Assembly: GCA_964574985.1 (NCBI GenBank)
Contig: CAZNPH010000016.1
Span: 1 to 64,000 of the forward strand
Direction: 5' to 3'
Length of the DNA: 64,000 nucleotides
From: CAZNPH01 sp964574985
Lineage (GTDB): Bacteria > Bacteroidota > Bacteroidia > Bacteroidales > SM23-62
In this document: piece by piece, positions 26,113-35,186 of the stretch
How positions within the stretch are numbered: the stretch's first letter is position 1
Layout of the letters: the number at the start of each line of letters is the position of its first letter
Program-made: the position numbers and the translations under genes
Notes under the pieces: model-generated
What the model was told of the DNA's origin: nothing
What the model saw: only the letters and a program-made list of their open reading frames with translations
The model's database searches: none

Positions 26113-27738
26113 TTATGCCCTGAAGGGCCTGGGGCGGTCCTTCACATTCTGAAAGGCGTCGAGGGCGATGTTCACATCTTCGATGATCTGGAAATCATAC
26201 ATCCCCACACACAGGAAGTCCGCACCTTTCCGGATGCAGTATTCAAATGCATCCTCCGGCCTGATGGATCCGGCAGCCAGTGTTTTGAACGCGACCCAGG
26301 GCTGCTCGAGTTCCCGCATGTAGTTTTCGGTTTCCGCCGGATCAAAGCAGTACATGTTGTCATGCCAGGTAGGATGCCGGGCCGACCAGTAATCGTGTGA
26401 GTGCATGGTCTTCATCCAGAAATCGGGTTTCATGCCCAGTTCCACACACTTCCTGATGGTCTGTATCTTATGCGCACCGATACCCAGGGGTTTGTTGTTG
26501 TCACGGATCAACTGCATTACCTTTTGCAGCTTGTCAATCTCATTGTGCTCAATGTAATAATCCGATGTTTCTCCCTGAATGTAACAGGCGTCTGCCCCGT
26601 CATCAATGGATCCCTGCACGATGCCCAGGTACTTTTCAAAATCCATGGGACGGGGGCCTTCCGAAGTATATTCTAGTCCGGCACAATCGGTAACAAACTT
26701 AATGTCGCCGTATCCCTCGTTCCAGTATTCGGTCATCAGGGGCATGACCACCGCATTGGACAAAAGGGTGTCCACCCCGCTTTGTTCGGCCAGCATCAGC
26801 GTCCGGAAGATCCTGTCCTTCTGATGATAGTGAAGTACAAGATTGGAAACGTAGATCAGGTCCCTGGAATGCACATAACCGCTCAGGAGGTTCCCCCCGA
26901 GGATCAGTTTGGAGGTCTCCATGGCACCCAGCATTCCTTTGGGCATGGCACCGGTTAATTTTGAAGTTTCCCCGGTAAACTTCTTCCCCTTGAGATCCTT
27001 CAGGGCCAGTCTGTCTGATCCTGCCTGGATTTGCTGGACAAAGCGTTTGGTGACCCCTGATGTGGCATCCACCAGGTTCTGCTCTTCCATGCTGTCCATC
27101 CGGGTCTTGCGAATGGCACCGTATACCACGGCACCCAGGAAAGGAAGGGTGGCCAGATGCTTCAGCACTTCCCTCCTCCGGATCCGGCCGGGATCTGCTT
27201 CCGCCGGTGCCGGGGATCCGGTTGCTTCCTGGCCGGGCTGACCGTGATCCATCTTGTGGATGGGCTTTTCCCCGGACCGCTGGAGGAGTCTGTCCAGGCC
27301 CAGAAATTTACCGGTGGGAAAGAACATCAGCACCAGAAGCGCCAGCATCTCGATCAGGTCCTTGCTCACGATCAGATAGGCCCCTTCCCTGAAAAAGCCC
27401 GGATCGGAAAAGACCGGGGGATGAGAAATGTAATACATAAACAGCAATAAGATTCCCGCCCCCTGGGACAGACGGGTAAAGAGTCCGAGCATCAGTCCCA
27501 GTCCGATCAGGCAGAGGGCAAAAATATTCAGTGAATTCACCAGATGAACGGATGCTTCGCTTCCGGCCATTGAATGGAACATTCCGGCAAGCGGTCCGGT
27601 GGCGCTTTCCAGGTAACCCGCTGCTGTCCAGGACGGGTCCATAAGCTTGGTAATGCCTTCATACAGGAAATGCCAGCCGATGCCGATCCTGAGAACAGTC
27701 AGCGCATAATATGCGGCTTTTTGCTTTTTATTGTTCAT
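26113..27738 (-). CDS. DoxX-TIM-barrel fusion with an internal twin-arginine segment
   Basis: 541 aa in three parts. Residues 1-150 are a four-helix DoxX-type membrane domain (LRIGIGWHFLYEGITKLMDP). Residues 151-185 are a hydrophilic linker. At 187-207 there is RRREVLKHLATLPFLGAVVY, which looks like a Tat signal in the middle of the protein. Residues about 230-541 resemble a TIM-barrel of the aldo/keto reductase or radical-like type (ACYIQGETSDYYIEHNEIDK; GIGAHKIQTIRKCVELGMKP) that I cannot place in a family. DoxX proteins are linked to quinone/thiol redox. The role is unknown. Confidence 0.75.
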   Translation of the reverse strand: MNNKKQKAAYYALTVLRIGIGWHFLYEGITKLMDPSWTAAGYLESATGPLAGMFHSMAGSEASVHLVNSLNIFALCLIGLGLMLGLFTRLSQGAGILLLFMYYISHPPVFSDPGFFREGAYLIVSKDLIEMLALLVLMFFPTGKFLGLDRLLQRSGEKPIHKMDHGQPGQEATGSPAPAEADPGRIRRREVLKHLATLPFLGAVVYGAIRKTRMDSMEEQNLVDATSGVTKRFVQQIQAGSDRLALKDLKGKKFTGETSKLTGAMPKGMLGAMETSKLILGGNLLSGYVHSRDLIYVSNLVLHYHQKDRIFRTLMLAEQSGVDTLLSNAVVMPLMTEYWNEGYGDIKFVTDCAGLEYTSEGPRPMDFEKYLGIVQGSIDDGADACYIQGETSDYYIEHNEIDKLQKVMQLIRDNNKPLGIGAHKIQTIRKCVELGMKPDFWMKTMHSHDYWSARHPTWHDNMYCFDPAETENYMRELEQPWVAFKTLAAGSIRPEDAFEYCIRKGADFLCVGMYDFQIIEDVNIALDAFQNVKDRPRPFRA

Positions 27739-27823
27739 GTCGACAGGATTTTATACCAGTGTTCTCACTATCTCACCACTTTCCCAAAGATATTAATAAA
27801 ATAACAAATCCCCCCGGAATTCC

Positions 27824-29725
27824 CTATTCCGAGTAAGAAGGGATCCACATCCTGAATTCATCAATTCCGGGGGCCTGACTTCCGGCCGAAGCGTAATCCA
27901 CCAGGGTGATCATGGTTTTTCTTCCGTGCACCCTTCCCTCGGTCAGAAACTTCACCTGCGGGATATTCTGGCCGTCCGGTACGGGAGATATGGATAGTTC
28001 CGGGGTTCCGGTTTTGCGGATCATGGTAAAACCGGCCGGTGTGGCGTACCGGCTGTCGACGGCCAGCATCAGGGGGCCGTATTTAACCGCCAGCCGCTCT
28101 TCTTCCTCTATCTCCGCTTCAAAAAAGTCAAACTTCATCTCCAGTTCGAGCCGGACGCGGTGGCTGCCTTCTGTCCATTCATTGCCCACCACCATATATC
28201 CGTTCTTAATTCCGGGATCCACTTCCTCACCGTCCACTGTAACTTTCGCCTGTTCACACCACCCGGGTTTTCTCAGCAACAGATCAAAGCTCATGTCCCT
28301 TTTGGTTTCCACGGAAATGTTTACTTCTCCGTCTTTGGGATACCGGGTCTCCTGGTCAATCACAACCGTTGGCTGACCGACCCGGGCCGTGGTGGCGGAC
28401 GGGGTATACAGGTTCACCATGATCTCACTGCCATTCTGCATATAAACATAGCCCGGCAAATAAGACATTATTTTCATGCCCCGGTAGCGGCAGCAGCTGT
28501 ACTGGCCGGGGTCTTTCTGATGTATCTTGTAACCGAAATTGCCCTGGTAATAGGAAAAATCGCTGCCATCCAGTGCCTGGGCGCCGATCAGGTGATTGTA
28601 CAATGTTTTTTCCAGTTCGTCAAAATATTTTGATTCCCCTGTATAACGGGCCAGTTCGGCGCTGAATTTCATCCATCCCATGGCGACACAGTTCTCATTG
28701 GGCTTTAAATCATTGCTCAGGTCCACCGGGGTGTTCCCCACACCGAAATTGAAGTGTTCCCCTATGGTCCCGTTCCCGGTCTGCCTGATGTATTTTGTGC
28801 GCAGGCATGACCAGTAATTCTTTGCAGCATCCAGATATTTTTCATCACCGGTGATCCGGTACATTTCCAGCACGCCGAAATATATGATGAACATCTCGAT
28901 CCCTTTGGTACAGCCAATCATACTGCTGATGGCCCAGACAGGTGCCTTGTTGGGAACAGTGATCACTTTGATGGTGGAATTTTCAAGTTTTTTTATGATG
29001 AATTCCGCAAAATCCAGATACAGCTTCTTGCCTGTAAGCCTGTACAGGTGGGCAATCTCTTCCAGGATGGTGGCATGCTGGATCCCCTGGTTAAGTCCGT
29101 ACAGAATATCCGGGGTATCGGAATACAGATATGCATTGGCAAGATAATCCGCGCATTTCATAGCGGCTTCCAGGGCTTTTTCATTGCCGGTCCATTCATA
29201 GTGGGCCAAAAGACCTTTGATGACAAAATTCTGGTTCCACACGCTGAAAGTATAGTCAAACTCCAGCCCTTCATGGTAAGTTCCCAGGTAACCGCTTTCC
29301 GGCTGGTTCCGGATGATGCCGGCGACGATCTCCCTGTTCCTTTCCAGTATCTCCCGTTTCTGAAATGATTTGTAAAAGAAAGGTGCGGCGGTCAGGTAAT
29401 GGCCGACAAATTCGGGTTCGGCATACCAGGGATCATGGGTTTCCTCAAACACACGGACCAGCTCATCCTTATCGATCTTCATGTACAGATTTTCCATGTT
29501 CTTGCGGCAGCGGTCTTCGAGTATCCCCCCCGTGAGGCGGGTTACGCCGTTGGGCAGATATTCAATGGGCGGATTCACCACCGCGTGCTGCTTCCCCGTT
29601 TCTGCATCCCGTGGTGAGCGGTCGCAGGCCGTAAAAACGGTCAGAAGGAGGATGCACAAAACAGCTGTTCTGTCAATGGCGGCACGGACAAAGGACAAGG
29701 GTGAAGTAACGGGGTTTGCTTTCAT
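27824..29725 (-). CDS. GH127-type (DUF1680) beta-L-arabinofuranosidase-like lipoprotein
   Basis: I start at 29725 (MKANPVTSPLSF), which gives a clean signal peptide with lipobox LLTVFTAC; the frame is open to 29773. The alpha/alpha barrel carries the DUF1680 features HATILEEIAHLYRLTGKKLY and TVPNKAPVWAISSMIGCTKG. The adjacent cysteines in QYSCCRYRG match the metal-bound nucleophile region of GH127. A C-terminal beta-sandwich includes FDLLLRKPGWCEQAKVTVDG. GH127 enzymes release beta-L-arabinofuranose, but the family also holds other activities. Downstream lies only a short gap before the DoxX fusion. Confidence 0.85.
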   Translation of the reverse strand: MKANPVTSPLSFVRAAIDRTAVLCILLLTVFTACDRSPRDAETGKQHAVVNPPIEYLPNGVTRLTGGILEDRCRKNMENLYMKIDKDELVRVFEETHDPWYAEPEFVGHYLTAAPFFYKSFQKREILERNREIVAGIIRNQPESGYLGTYHEGLEFDYTFSVWNQNFVIKGLLAHYEWTGNEKALEAAMKCADYLANAYLYSDTPDILYGLNQGIQHATILEEIAHLYRLTGKKLYLDFAEFIIKKLENSTIKVITVPNKAPVWAISSMIGCTKGIEMFIIYFGVLEMYRITGDEKYLDAAKNYWSCLRTKYIRQTGNGTIGEHFNFGVGNTPVDLSNDLKPNENCVAMGWMKFSAELARYTGESKYFDELEKTLYNHLIGAQALDGSDFSYYQGNFGYKIHQKDPGQYSCCRYRGMKIMSYLPGYVYMQNGSEIMVNLYTPSATTARVGQPTVVIDQETRYPKDGEVNISVETKRDMSFDLLLRKPGWCEQAKVTVDGEEVDPGIKNGYMVVGNEWTEGSHRVRLELEMKFDFFEAEIEEEERLAVKYGPLMLAVDSRYATPAGFTMIRKTGTPELSISPVPDGQNIPQVKFLTEGRVHGRKTMITLVDYASAGSQAPGIDEFRMWIPSYSE

Positions 29726-29822
29726 TTGGGGGGGTTTGAAGTTTATTTGATGATCAGGCATTAAAATTATCAAGTCCTGATAAATTTTCCAAGTTACCGG
29801 TCATGGAAGCATAAGCTCCGGT

Positions 29823-31535
29823 TTATTCAGGGAGTTTTTCGCCGGGCCATTCTTTCCTGAAATCCTTCCAGTACTGCCGGACGGTTGACCGGATCTCCCG
29901 GTGCAGGAACAGTATCCCGGCCAGATTGGGAATGGCCATCATGGCGATGGTGATGTAGCTGACAGCCCAGACAATCGTGGTATCGGTAAATGAAGCGAAG
30001 AAGAATCCGGCCACATAGACCAGCCGGTAATAAACCACATACCGGGAGCCGAAAAGGTATGTCACCGCCCTGCCCCCGTAATATGACCAGGAGATGGCCG
30101 TGGAAAAAGCGAACAGGAGAAGCCCGATGGAAACAATATACTGTCCCCAGTCCCCCAGAATGCTTCTCTTGAATGCTTCGGCGGTTAAGGGAGCACTGTG
30201 CATCAGTGATTTGCCTGAAATGGTCCAGCTTTCATCCTGTTCGTTCAACCTCCCCTTTTCAACCGGAATTTTACCGGTGAATTCCCGGTCGTCCTGATAA
30301 ACGGTCACCGATTCGGCCACGGACCGGGCATGAAGAAAAGTGATTTCGTTCTGGATATGGCCGTCCTCCACTTCAAGTGATCCGGAAAAAACCGGCAGGG
30401 CTTCCTTTTCCGCGAGAAATGAAGCCAGTTTTTTCCTGTCCGCCGGATCCTTTTCGTTATACTGCCCTTCCACAATGATCATGTCGGCCACCTGGAACCG
30501 GTTATCGATCTTCTCTTTCCATACCCCCGTCGACAACAACACGAGTCCGGTCAGCGTACAAATGACAATGGTATCGATAAATGGTTCCAGAATGGCCACC
30601 AGTCCTTCCGAGACCGGTTCATGCGCCCGGGCCGCCGAGTGTGCGATGGGGGCCGAACCCTGGCCGGCCTCATTGGAGAACAATCCCCGGTTGACCCCCC
30701 GGTTGGCCGCGAAGGCAACGGAAGCACCCAGGAATCCCCCGGCAGCCGCCGTGCCTGTAAGGGCGTCCCTGAAAATGGCAACAAAGGAAGGGATGATATT
30801 CTGATAATTGGTACATATCACCAGCAGGGCACCGGTGAAATAGATCAGGGCCATGGCCGGAACCAGCCTTGATGTCACCCTGGCGATCCTTTTGATCCCG
30901 CCGACAATGACCAGTCCGAGCAAAAATGCAAGCACCGCCCCGGTTATGGCATGGCGCAGTCCGAACGTGGAAAAAATGGAATTGGATATGCTGTTGATCT
31001 GGGGCAGGTTGCCGGTGCCGAAAGATGAAAATATGGTGGCCACGGCAAAAAAAGCACCCAGCCAGACGCCGATCCTGAACGACTTTCCGTTGTTCAGTTT
31101 CAGGTTCAGCCGCTTTTTCATATAGTACATGGGGCCTCCCGAAACCGTCCCGTCCGGAAGGATATCCCGGTACTTGTGGGAAATGGTGACCTCCACGAAC
31201 TTTGTGGTCATGCCCAGCATGGCGGTGATCAGCATCCAGAAAAGCGCCGCGGGTCCGCCCAGATGAATGGCCAGGGCCACCCCGGCAATGTTGCCTGTTC
31301 CCACCGTACCGGAGAGGGCCGTGGAAAGGGCCTGGAAATGAGTGGCATCTCCCACATCGCCGGCCCTGTCAAATTTGCCTTTGACCACTTTTACGGCATG
31401 GCGGAAATAACGGAATTGGGGAAACTTCAGATAAAGGGTGAAAAATATCCCGGTGCCCAGAAGCAGAATGACGAACCAGGAGCTCCCGCCTATGTAGCTG
31501 TCGAGGAATATGAGAAAATCATGTACCCGTTGCAT
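29823..31535 (-). CDS. AGCS-family sodium:amino-acid symporter
   Basis: 570 aa, longer than usual (about 450). Family motifs are GNIAGVALAIHLGGPAALFW, GGPMYYMKKRL and NEAGQGSAPIAHSAARAHEP, with about 11 membrane helices. Between about 345 and 440 there is an extra soluble segment (from FQVADMIIVEG to SWTISGKSLM) inserted before the last helices; this is the unusual part. It probably takes up alanine or glycine with sodium. No operon partner. Confidence 0.9.
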   Translation of the reverse strand: MQRVHDFLIFLDSYIGGSSWFVILLLGTGIFFTLYLKFPQFRYFRHAVKVVKGKFDRAGDVGDATHFQALSTALSGTVGTGNIAGVALAIHLGGPAALFWMLITAMLGMTTKFVEVTISHKYRDILPDGTVSGGPMYYMKKRLNLKLNNGKSFRIGVWLGAFFAVATIFSSFGTGNLPQINSISNSIFSTFGLRHAITGAVLAFLLGLVIVGGIKRIARVTSRLVPAMALIYFTGALLVICTNYQNIIPSFVAIFRDALTGTAAAGGFLGASVAFAANRGVNRGLFSNEAGQGSAPIAHSAARAHEPVSEGLVAILEPFIDTIVICTLTGLVLLSTGVWKEKIDNRFQVADMIIVEGQYNEKDPADRKKLASFLAEKEALPVFSGSLEVEDGHIQNEITFLHARSVAESVTVYQDDREFTGKIPVEKGRLNEQDESWTISGKSLMHSAPLTAEAFKRSILGDWGQYIVSIGLLLFAFSTAISWSYYGGRAVTYLFGSRYVVYYRLVYVAGFFFASFTDTTIVWAVSYITIAMMAIPNLAGILFLHREIRSTVRQYWKDFRKEWPGEKLPE

Positions 31536-31683
31536 ATTTGCCAGCTGGGAAATGCATTCTGAACTGACAAATGTAAGAATATTTTAACTTCCGTCCAGAG
31601 TGCCGGGCACCTTGATATTGTCCGGTTTTTCTCCGAATTTTGTATATTGGTAAATCAGGATCGGGATCCTTACTCCATACGGT

Positions 31684-33540
31684 ATGAAGAAACTGTTTAT
31701 TCTTTTCTTTTGGGGGATTGTTTCGCTGGCGCAACCGTTAACAGCCCCTGCCCAGGAGGCCTACCCGGGGACCGAACAGCGGGTTGCCCTGGTCATAGGC
31801 AATTCGGATTACGACATGGGGCCCTTGCGGAATCCGGTCAATGATGCCCGGGCCATGGCCGAAGTCCTGGAGGAACTGGATTTCACCGTACTGAAATATG
31901 AGAACCTGCCCGGCAAGGCGGAAATGAAAAAAGCCGTCCGGGATTTCGGGTACAGGATACAGAACGGGGGGGTCGGACTCTTTTATTATGCCGGCCACGG
32001 GGTTCAGGTGGAAGGACGCAATTACCTCATCCCCGTTCATGCCACCATCAACAAGGAGGAAGAAGTGGAGTACGAGTCCGTCGACGTGGGCTTTGTCCTT
32101 GCCCAGATGGAAAGCGCCCGCAACCGTATGAACATTCTCATCCTGGATGCCTGCCGGAACAACCCTTTCGCCAGAAGCTGGCGCTCCGCCTCCCAGGGGC
32201 TGGCCCACATGAATGCGCCCACCGGGACACTGATCGCCTATGCAACGGCTCCCGGATCCACTGCGTCGGACGGTGCAAGGGAAAACGGACTCTATACCCA
32301 GGAGATCCTGCAACAGATCCACCGGGAAAATCTGAAGATCGAGGATGTCTTTAAAAATGTGCGGGTCAATGTCCTTGAAAAAAGCGACAGGAACCAGGTT
32401 CCCTGGGAATCCTCCTCCCTGACCGGGGATTTTTATTTCGTCAGAAGCCGGCAGTCCACCCAACAGGTTATCACAGACGAACAAAACATCCGAGAGGAAA
32501 CCAGGATCACCGGCCCCGGCTCATCCGCAACCGCTTCCAATATCGCACAATGGAGATCAGCGGACAACCGGTACACCCTCCTGGTCAATGATGCCAATGT
32601 CAGTTTGGAAACATTGAACGCGAGATCCAGGGATGACCTCATCGTATACCATCCGGAATCCAACCGCACCTTCCTGCTGGAACAATATTACGAGCTGCAG
32701 GACAATCAATACCGGCCTGCCAGGGAGCTTCATTCGTCCGGCAATGCATTCTGGAGAACGTACGGGGATACCTACTGGCTCTATGTCAAAGGCCGGAATA
32801 TAAGTACGGAGACCAAAATCGCCTGGATGGATGAGCACCGGCTGGTTTACCATCCGGCAAACGGGACTTGGTATTTTCTGGAGGGCTTTACCCGGCGAAC
32901 CGGGAACACCCTGTATCCCGCCGGGGAGATATACACCCCCAACGGCACGTTCTGGAAGGCCGATGAACAATACTACTGGCTTTACGTAGACGGGGAACAG
33001 ATCGCCAAAAAGACCTGGGCCACATGGTCGGGAAATGACCTGATCGTTAACGATGAGGAAGCAGGCAGGGCATACCGGCTGAACGATTATTACAACAAAA
33101 AAGACAATACACTGAGAACGGCGGATATCATTTCCGGAGAGGGGATCATTACCTGGAAAAGGAAAGAAAATACCTACTGGCTGTACCGCCGGGGAACGGA
33201 AATCTCCGGAAGCACCGTTTCATCCTGGTCCAACGATGACCTGCTGGTATACGAACCTTCAACCAAACAAATCTATCTTCTGCCCGGATACAAGGACAGC
33301 GGAAACGGAGAGATCAGGGAAGCCGAAACGCTTTTTTCCAAAGACGCGGCTTTCTGGCGCAGAAAGGAAAATACCTACTGGTTATATGTGGAAGGCGAGG
33401 TGATCAGCCAGGATACCGAAGCCGCATGGAAAGGAAATGACCTGGAGGTCTATCATGAGAAAAACGACCGGACTTACGTACTTCCGGACTACAAAAATTC
33501 AGGCGATGACCGGTTAAGAACCGCCCATATCAAAATGTAA
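31684..33540 (+). CDS. Secreted caspase-family (C14) protein with five 67-residue repeats
   Basis: 618 aa, signal peptide 1-24. The caspase-like domain is about 30-255: RVALVIGNSDYD, GLFYYAGHG (His105) and ILILDACRNNPF (Cys157), so the catalytic dyad is intact. After a linker come five units with conserved Trp at 290, 357, 424, 491 and 558, each exactly 67 residues apart. Each has W....TYWLYV.G..I, an NDL.VY strand, Y.L..Y, and LR.A. They look like beta-rich modules, perhaps a sensor or substrate-binding array; I know of no name for the repeat. Family C14B enzymes cut after Arg or Lys. Confidence 0.85.
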   Translation: MKKLFILFFWGIVSLAQPLTAPAQEAYPGTEQRVALVIGNSDYDMGPLRNPVNDARAMAEVLEELDFTVLKYENLPGKAEMKKAVRDFGYRIQNGGVGLFYYAGHGVQVEGRNYLIPVHATINKEEEVEYESVDVGFVLAQMESARNRMNILILDACRNNPFARSWRSASQGLAHMNAPTGTLIAYATAPGSTASDGARENGLYTQEILQQIHRENLKIEDVFKNVRVNVLEKSDRNQVPWESSSLTGDFYFVRSRQSTQQVITDEQNIREETRITGPGSSATASNIAQWRSADNRYTLLVNDANVSLETLNARSRDDLIVYHPESNRTFLLEQYYELQDNQYRPARELHSSGNAFWRTYGDTYWLYVKGRNISTETKIAWMDEHRLVYHPANGTWYFLEGFTRRTGNTLYPAGEIYTPNGTFWKADEQYYWLYVDGEQIAKKTWATWSGNDLIVNDEEAGRAYRLNDYYNKKDNTLRTADIISGEGIITWKRKENTYWLYRRGTEISGSTVSSWSNDDLLVYEPSTKQIYLLPGYKDSGNGEIREAETLFSKDAAFWRRKENTYWLYVEGEVISQDTEAAWKGNDLEVYHEKNDRTYVLPDYKNSGDDRLRTAHIKM

Positions 33541-33554
33541 ACACATCCGCGACC

Positions 33555-34095
33555 ATGAAAATGAAGTTTCTTTTCACCTTGATCAGCATCCCGGTCATCA
33601 TGGCCGGAGGGTTTTCAGATCCTGGCCGCCGACCGGAAAGAGAAAGGATTTTCGGTCATTCAGTTTACCATCGGTTTTTCCTGTGACATCCCCCCTTTCG
33701 ATCCCCGGGGGCAGAATGAAGCCGGTGATCCCTGGGAGAAAGGGTATACACGGATCAATCCGGCCTATTTCGACCTGACCGATCTGCGGATCGACTGGCT
33801 GGTGAGGAACGGACTGATCCCCAATATCCTGGGCAGTTGGGGGTATTATATCAAATGGATGGATGCCGGAAAAATGAAAAAGCATTGGAGATACCTGATC
33901 GCCCGGTACGGGGCATACCCGGTCACCTGGACCCTTCGCGGTGAAGCCACCCTGGCCTACTATCCCGACCTGGGAGATGAGTGGGAAAAATACCGGGCCG
34001 TCTTCAGGGAAAACATGGAGAAATATCCTGACAGGGTTTTCGGCCCTTACTGCGCAGGGATACCCGGAAAATTTCGGAATATGCAGAATGAGATT
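33555..34095 (+). pseudogene. DUF4038/GH140-like glycoside hydrolase, broken
   Basis: The ATG at 33555 begins a signal peptide (MKMKFLFTLISIPVIMAGG), then the frame shifts near 33615. The second frame holds GFSVIQFTIGFSCDIPPFDP, YTRINPAYFDLTDLRIDWLV, GSWGYYIKWMDAGKMKKHWR and YLIARYGAYPVTWTLRGEAT, the first half of a DUF4038 (GH140, apiosidase-type) barrel. Homology fades near 34060 and the rest is missing, replaced by the end of the aldo/keto reductase gene. A frameshift or deletion at both ends makes it inactive. Confidence 0.8.
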
Positions 34096-34965
34096 TCAGC
34101 CCCTCACACTTGCTTCGGGGATGCTTTTGATCAGGTCTTTCAATTCCCCGTGATCCTCCGAACCGATGGTGAAGGAATCCACCAATTCTTTGTTCAGGGT
34201 GTACTGAAGGCATTCATCTTTTTTGTCCACCAGTTCCCCCTGGGCGAATATCTTCATGCCGATGAGGCCTTTCCCCCGGCTTTTCATTTTCTCCAGCACC
34301 TCCACAACTTTGGGAACCTCATCGTCCATGGCTTTGCCGTAAGGATTGATCCTGGCCATGTCGACCTGCACCCAGTCGTTGCCGGCGGCCACCTGAAGGG
34401 CACCGAAATTGTGCTGGGAGATCCCGTGAGCGCGGACGATCCCGTCTTCCCTGGCCCGGGAAAGGACCTCCATGGCGCCTTTTCTTTCTTCCGGCCATTC
34501 GGAATTCCACATGCAGTGCAGAAGGACAATGTCGAGATAATCCGTGCCGATCTCCTGCCTGAACCGGTCCAGGTCTTCCTTCATCCTTTTTTCGGTACGG
34601 GCACCGGTCTTGGTGAGAATCACCACTTCTTCCCTGGGAACATACTTCAGGGCTTCTTTCAGGTGGGGATGGGAACCGTACCCGTCTGCCGAATCCCAGA
34701 AAGTGATGCCTTCATCAAAACCTGCACGCAGCAGGTCGGAGAGGCCTTTGATCCCCAGCTGCCTTGTCTGGGCTGAACTTTTCCTGTATCCCTGGGTGCC
34801 TGTCCCCATGGCCATACGGCTTGTCTCGATCCCGGTATCTCCCAGGATGACTTTATCGGAAGCATATTTCTTCTCTGTTCCTGCGTACAGGGTATAGGGA
34901 AAAGCATTCATGGCTGCAATTCCCGAAGCAGCAAGTGAAGCCTTGATAAAATGTCTTCTTTTCAT
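34096..34965 (-). CDS. Aldo/keto reductase with Tat-type signal
   Basis: 289 aa. The N-terminus MKRRHFIKASLAASGIAAMN resembles a twin-arginine signal, as in many exported Bacteroidota oxidoreductases. The barrel has the catalytic set FWDSADGYGSH (Asp, Tyr), ILTKTG (Lys) and IVLLHCMW (His), so it is probably active on a carbonyl or sugar substrate. The end (SIPEASVRG) is at the normal place. It is divergent from the metallophosphoesterase gene. No clear pathway. Confidence 0.88.
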   Translation of the reverse strand: MKRRHFIKASLAASGIAAMNAFPYTLYAGTEKKYASDKVILGDTGIETSRMAMGTGTQGYRKSSAQTRQLGIKGLSDLLRAGFDEGITFWDSADGYGSHPHLKEALKYVPREEVVILTKTGARTEKRMKEDLDRFRQEIGTDYLDIVLLHCMWNSEWPEERKGAMEVLSRAREDGIVRAHGISQHNFGALQVAAGNDWVQVDMARINPYGKAMDDEVPKVVEVLEKMKSRGKGLIGMKIFAQGELVDKKDECLQYTLNKELVDSFTIGSEDHGELKDLIKSIPEASVRG

Positions 34966-35186
34966 GATGTTCGATTTTCATGTAAACTTTCCGGGGCTTC
35001 AAAAAAACCCAAAAACAGTTGAAATATATGAAAATTATGAATACAAATAAATGCCTGCCCCGGTTATTGAGGTTATTTATAAAAGGTTTAAAATGACGGT
35101 ATAGAATGCCCGCGGGACAGATTGTTGACAGATTTGTTATATTGCATCAAAGTTTGATCATTGGAAAAATCCAAACAACGCCTGTT

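Noticed and set aside
33802..34776. A 324-codon plus-strand open frame
   Set aside because: Only its first part is GH140-like; the rest is the antisense of the aldo/keto reductase gene.
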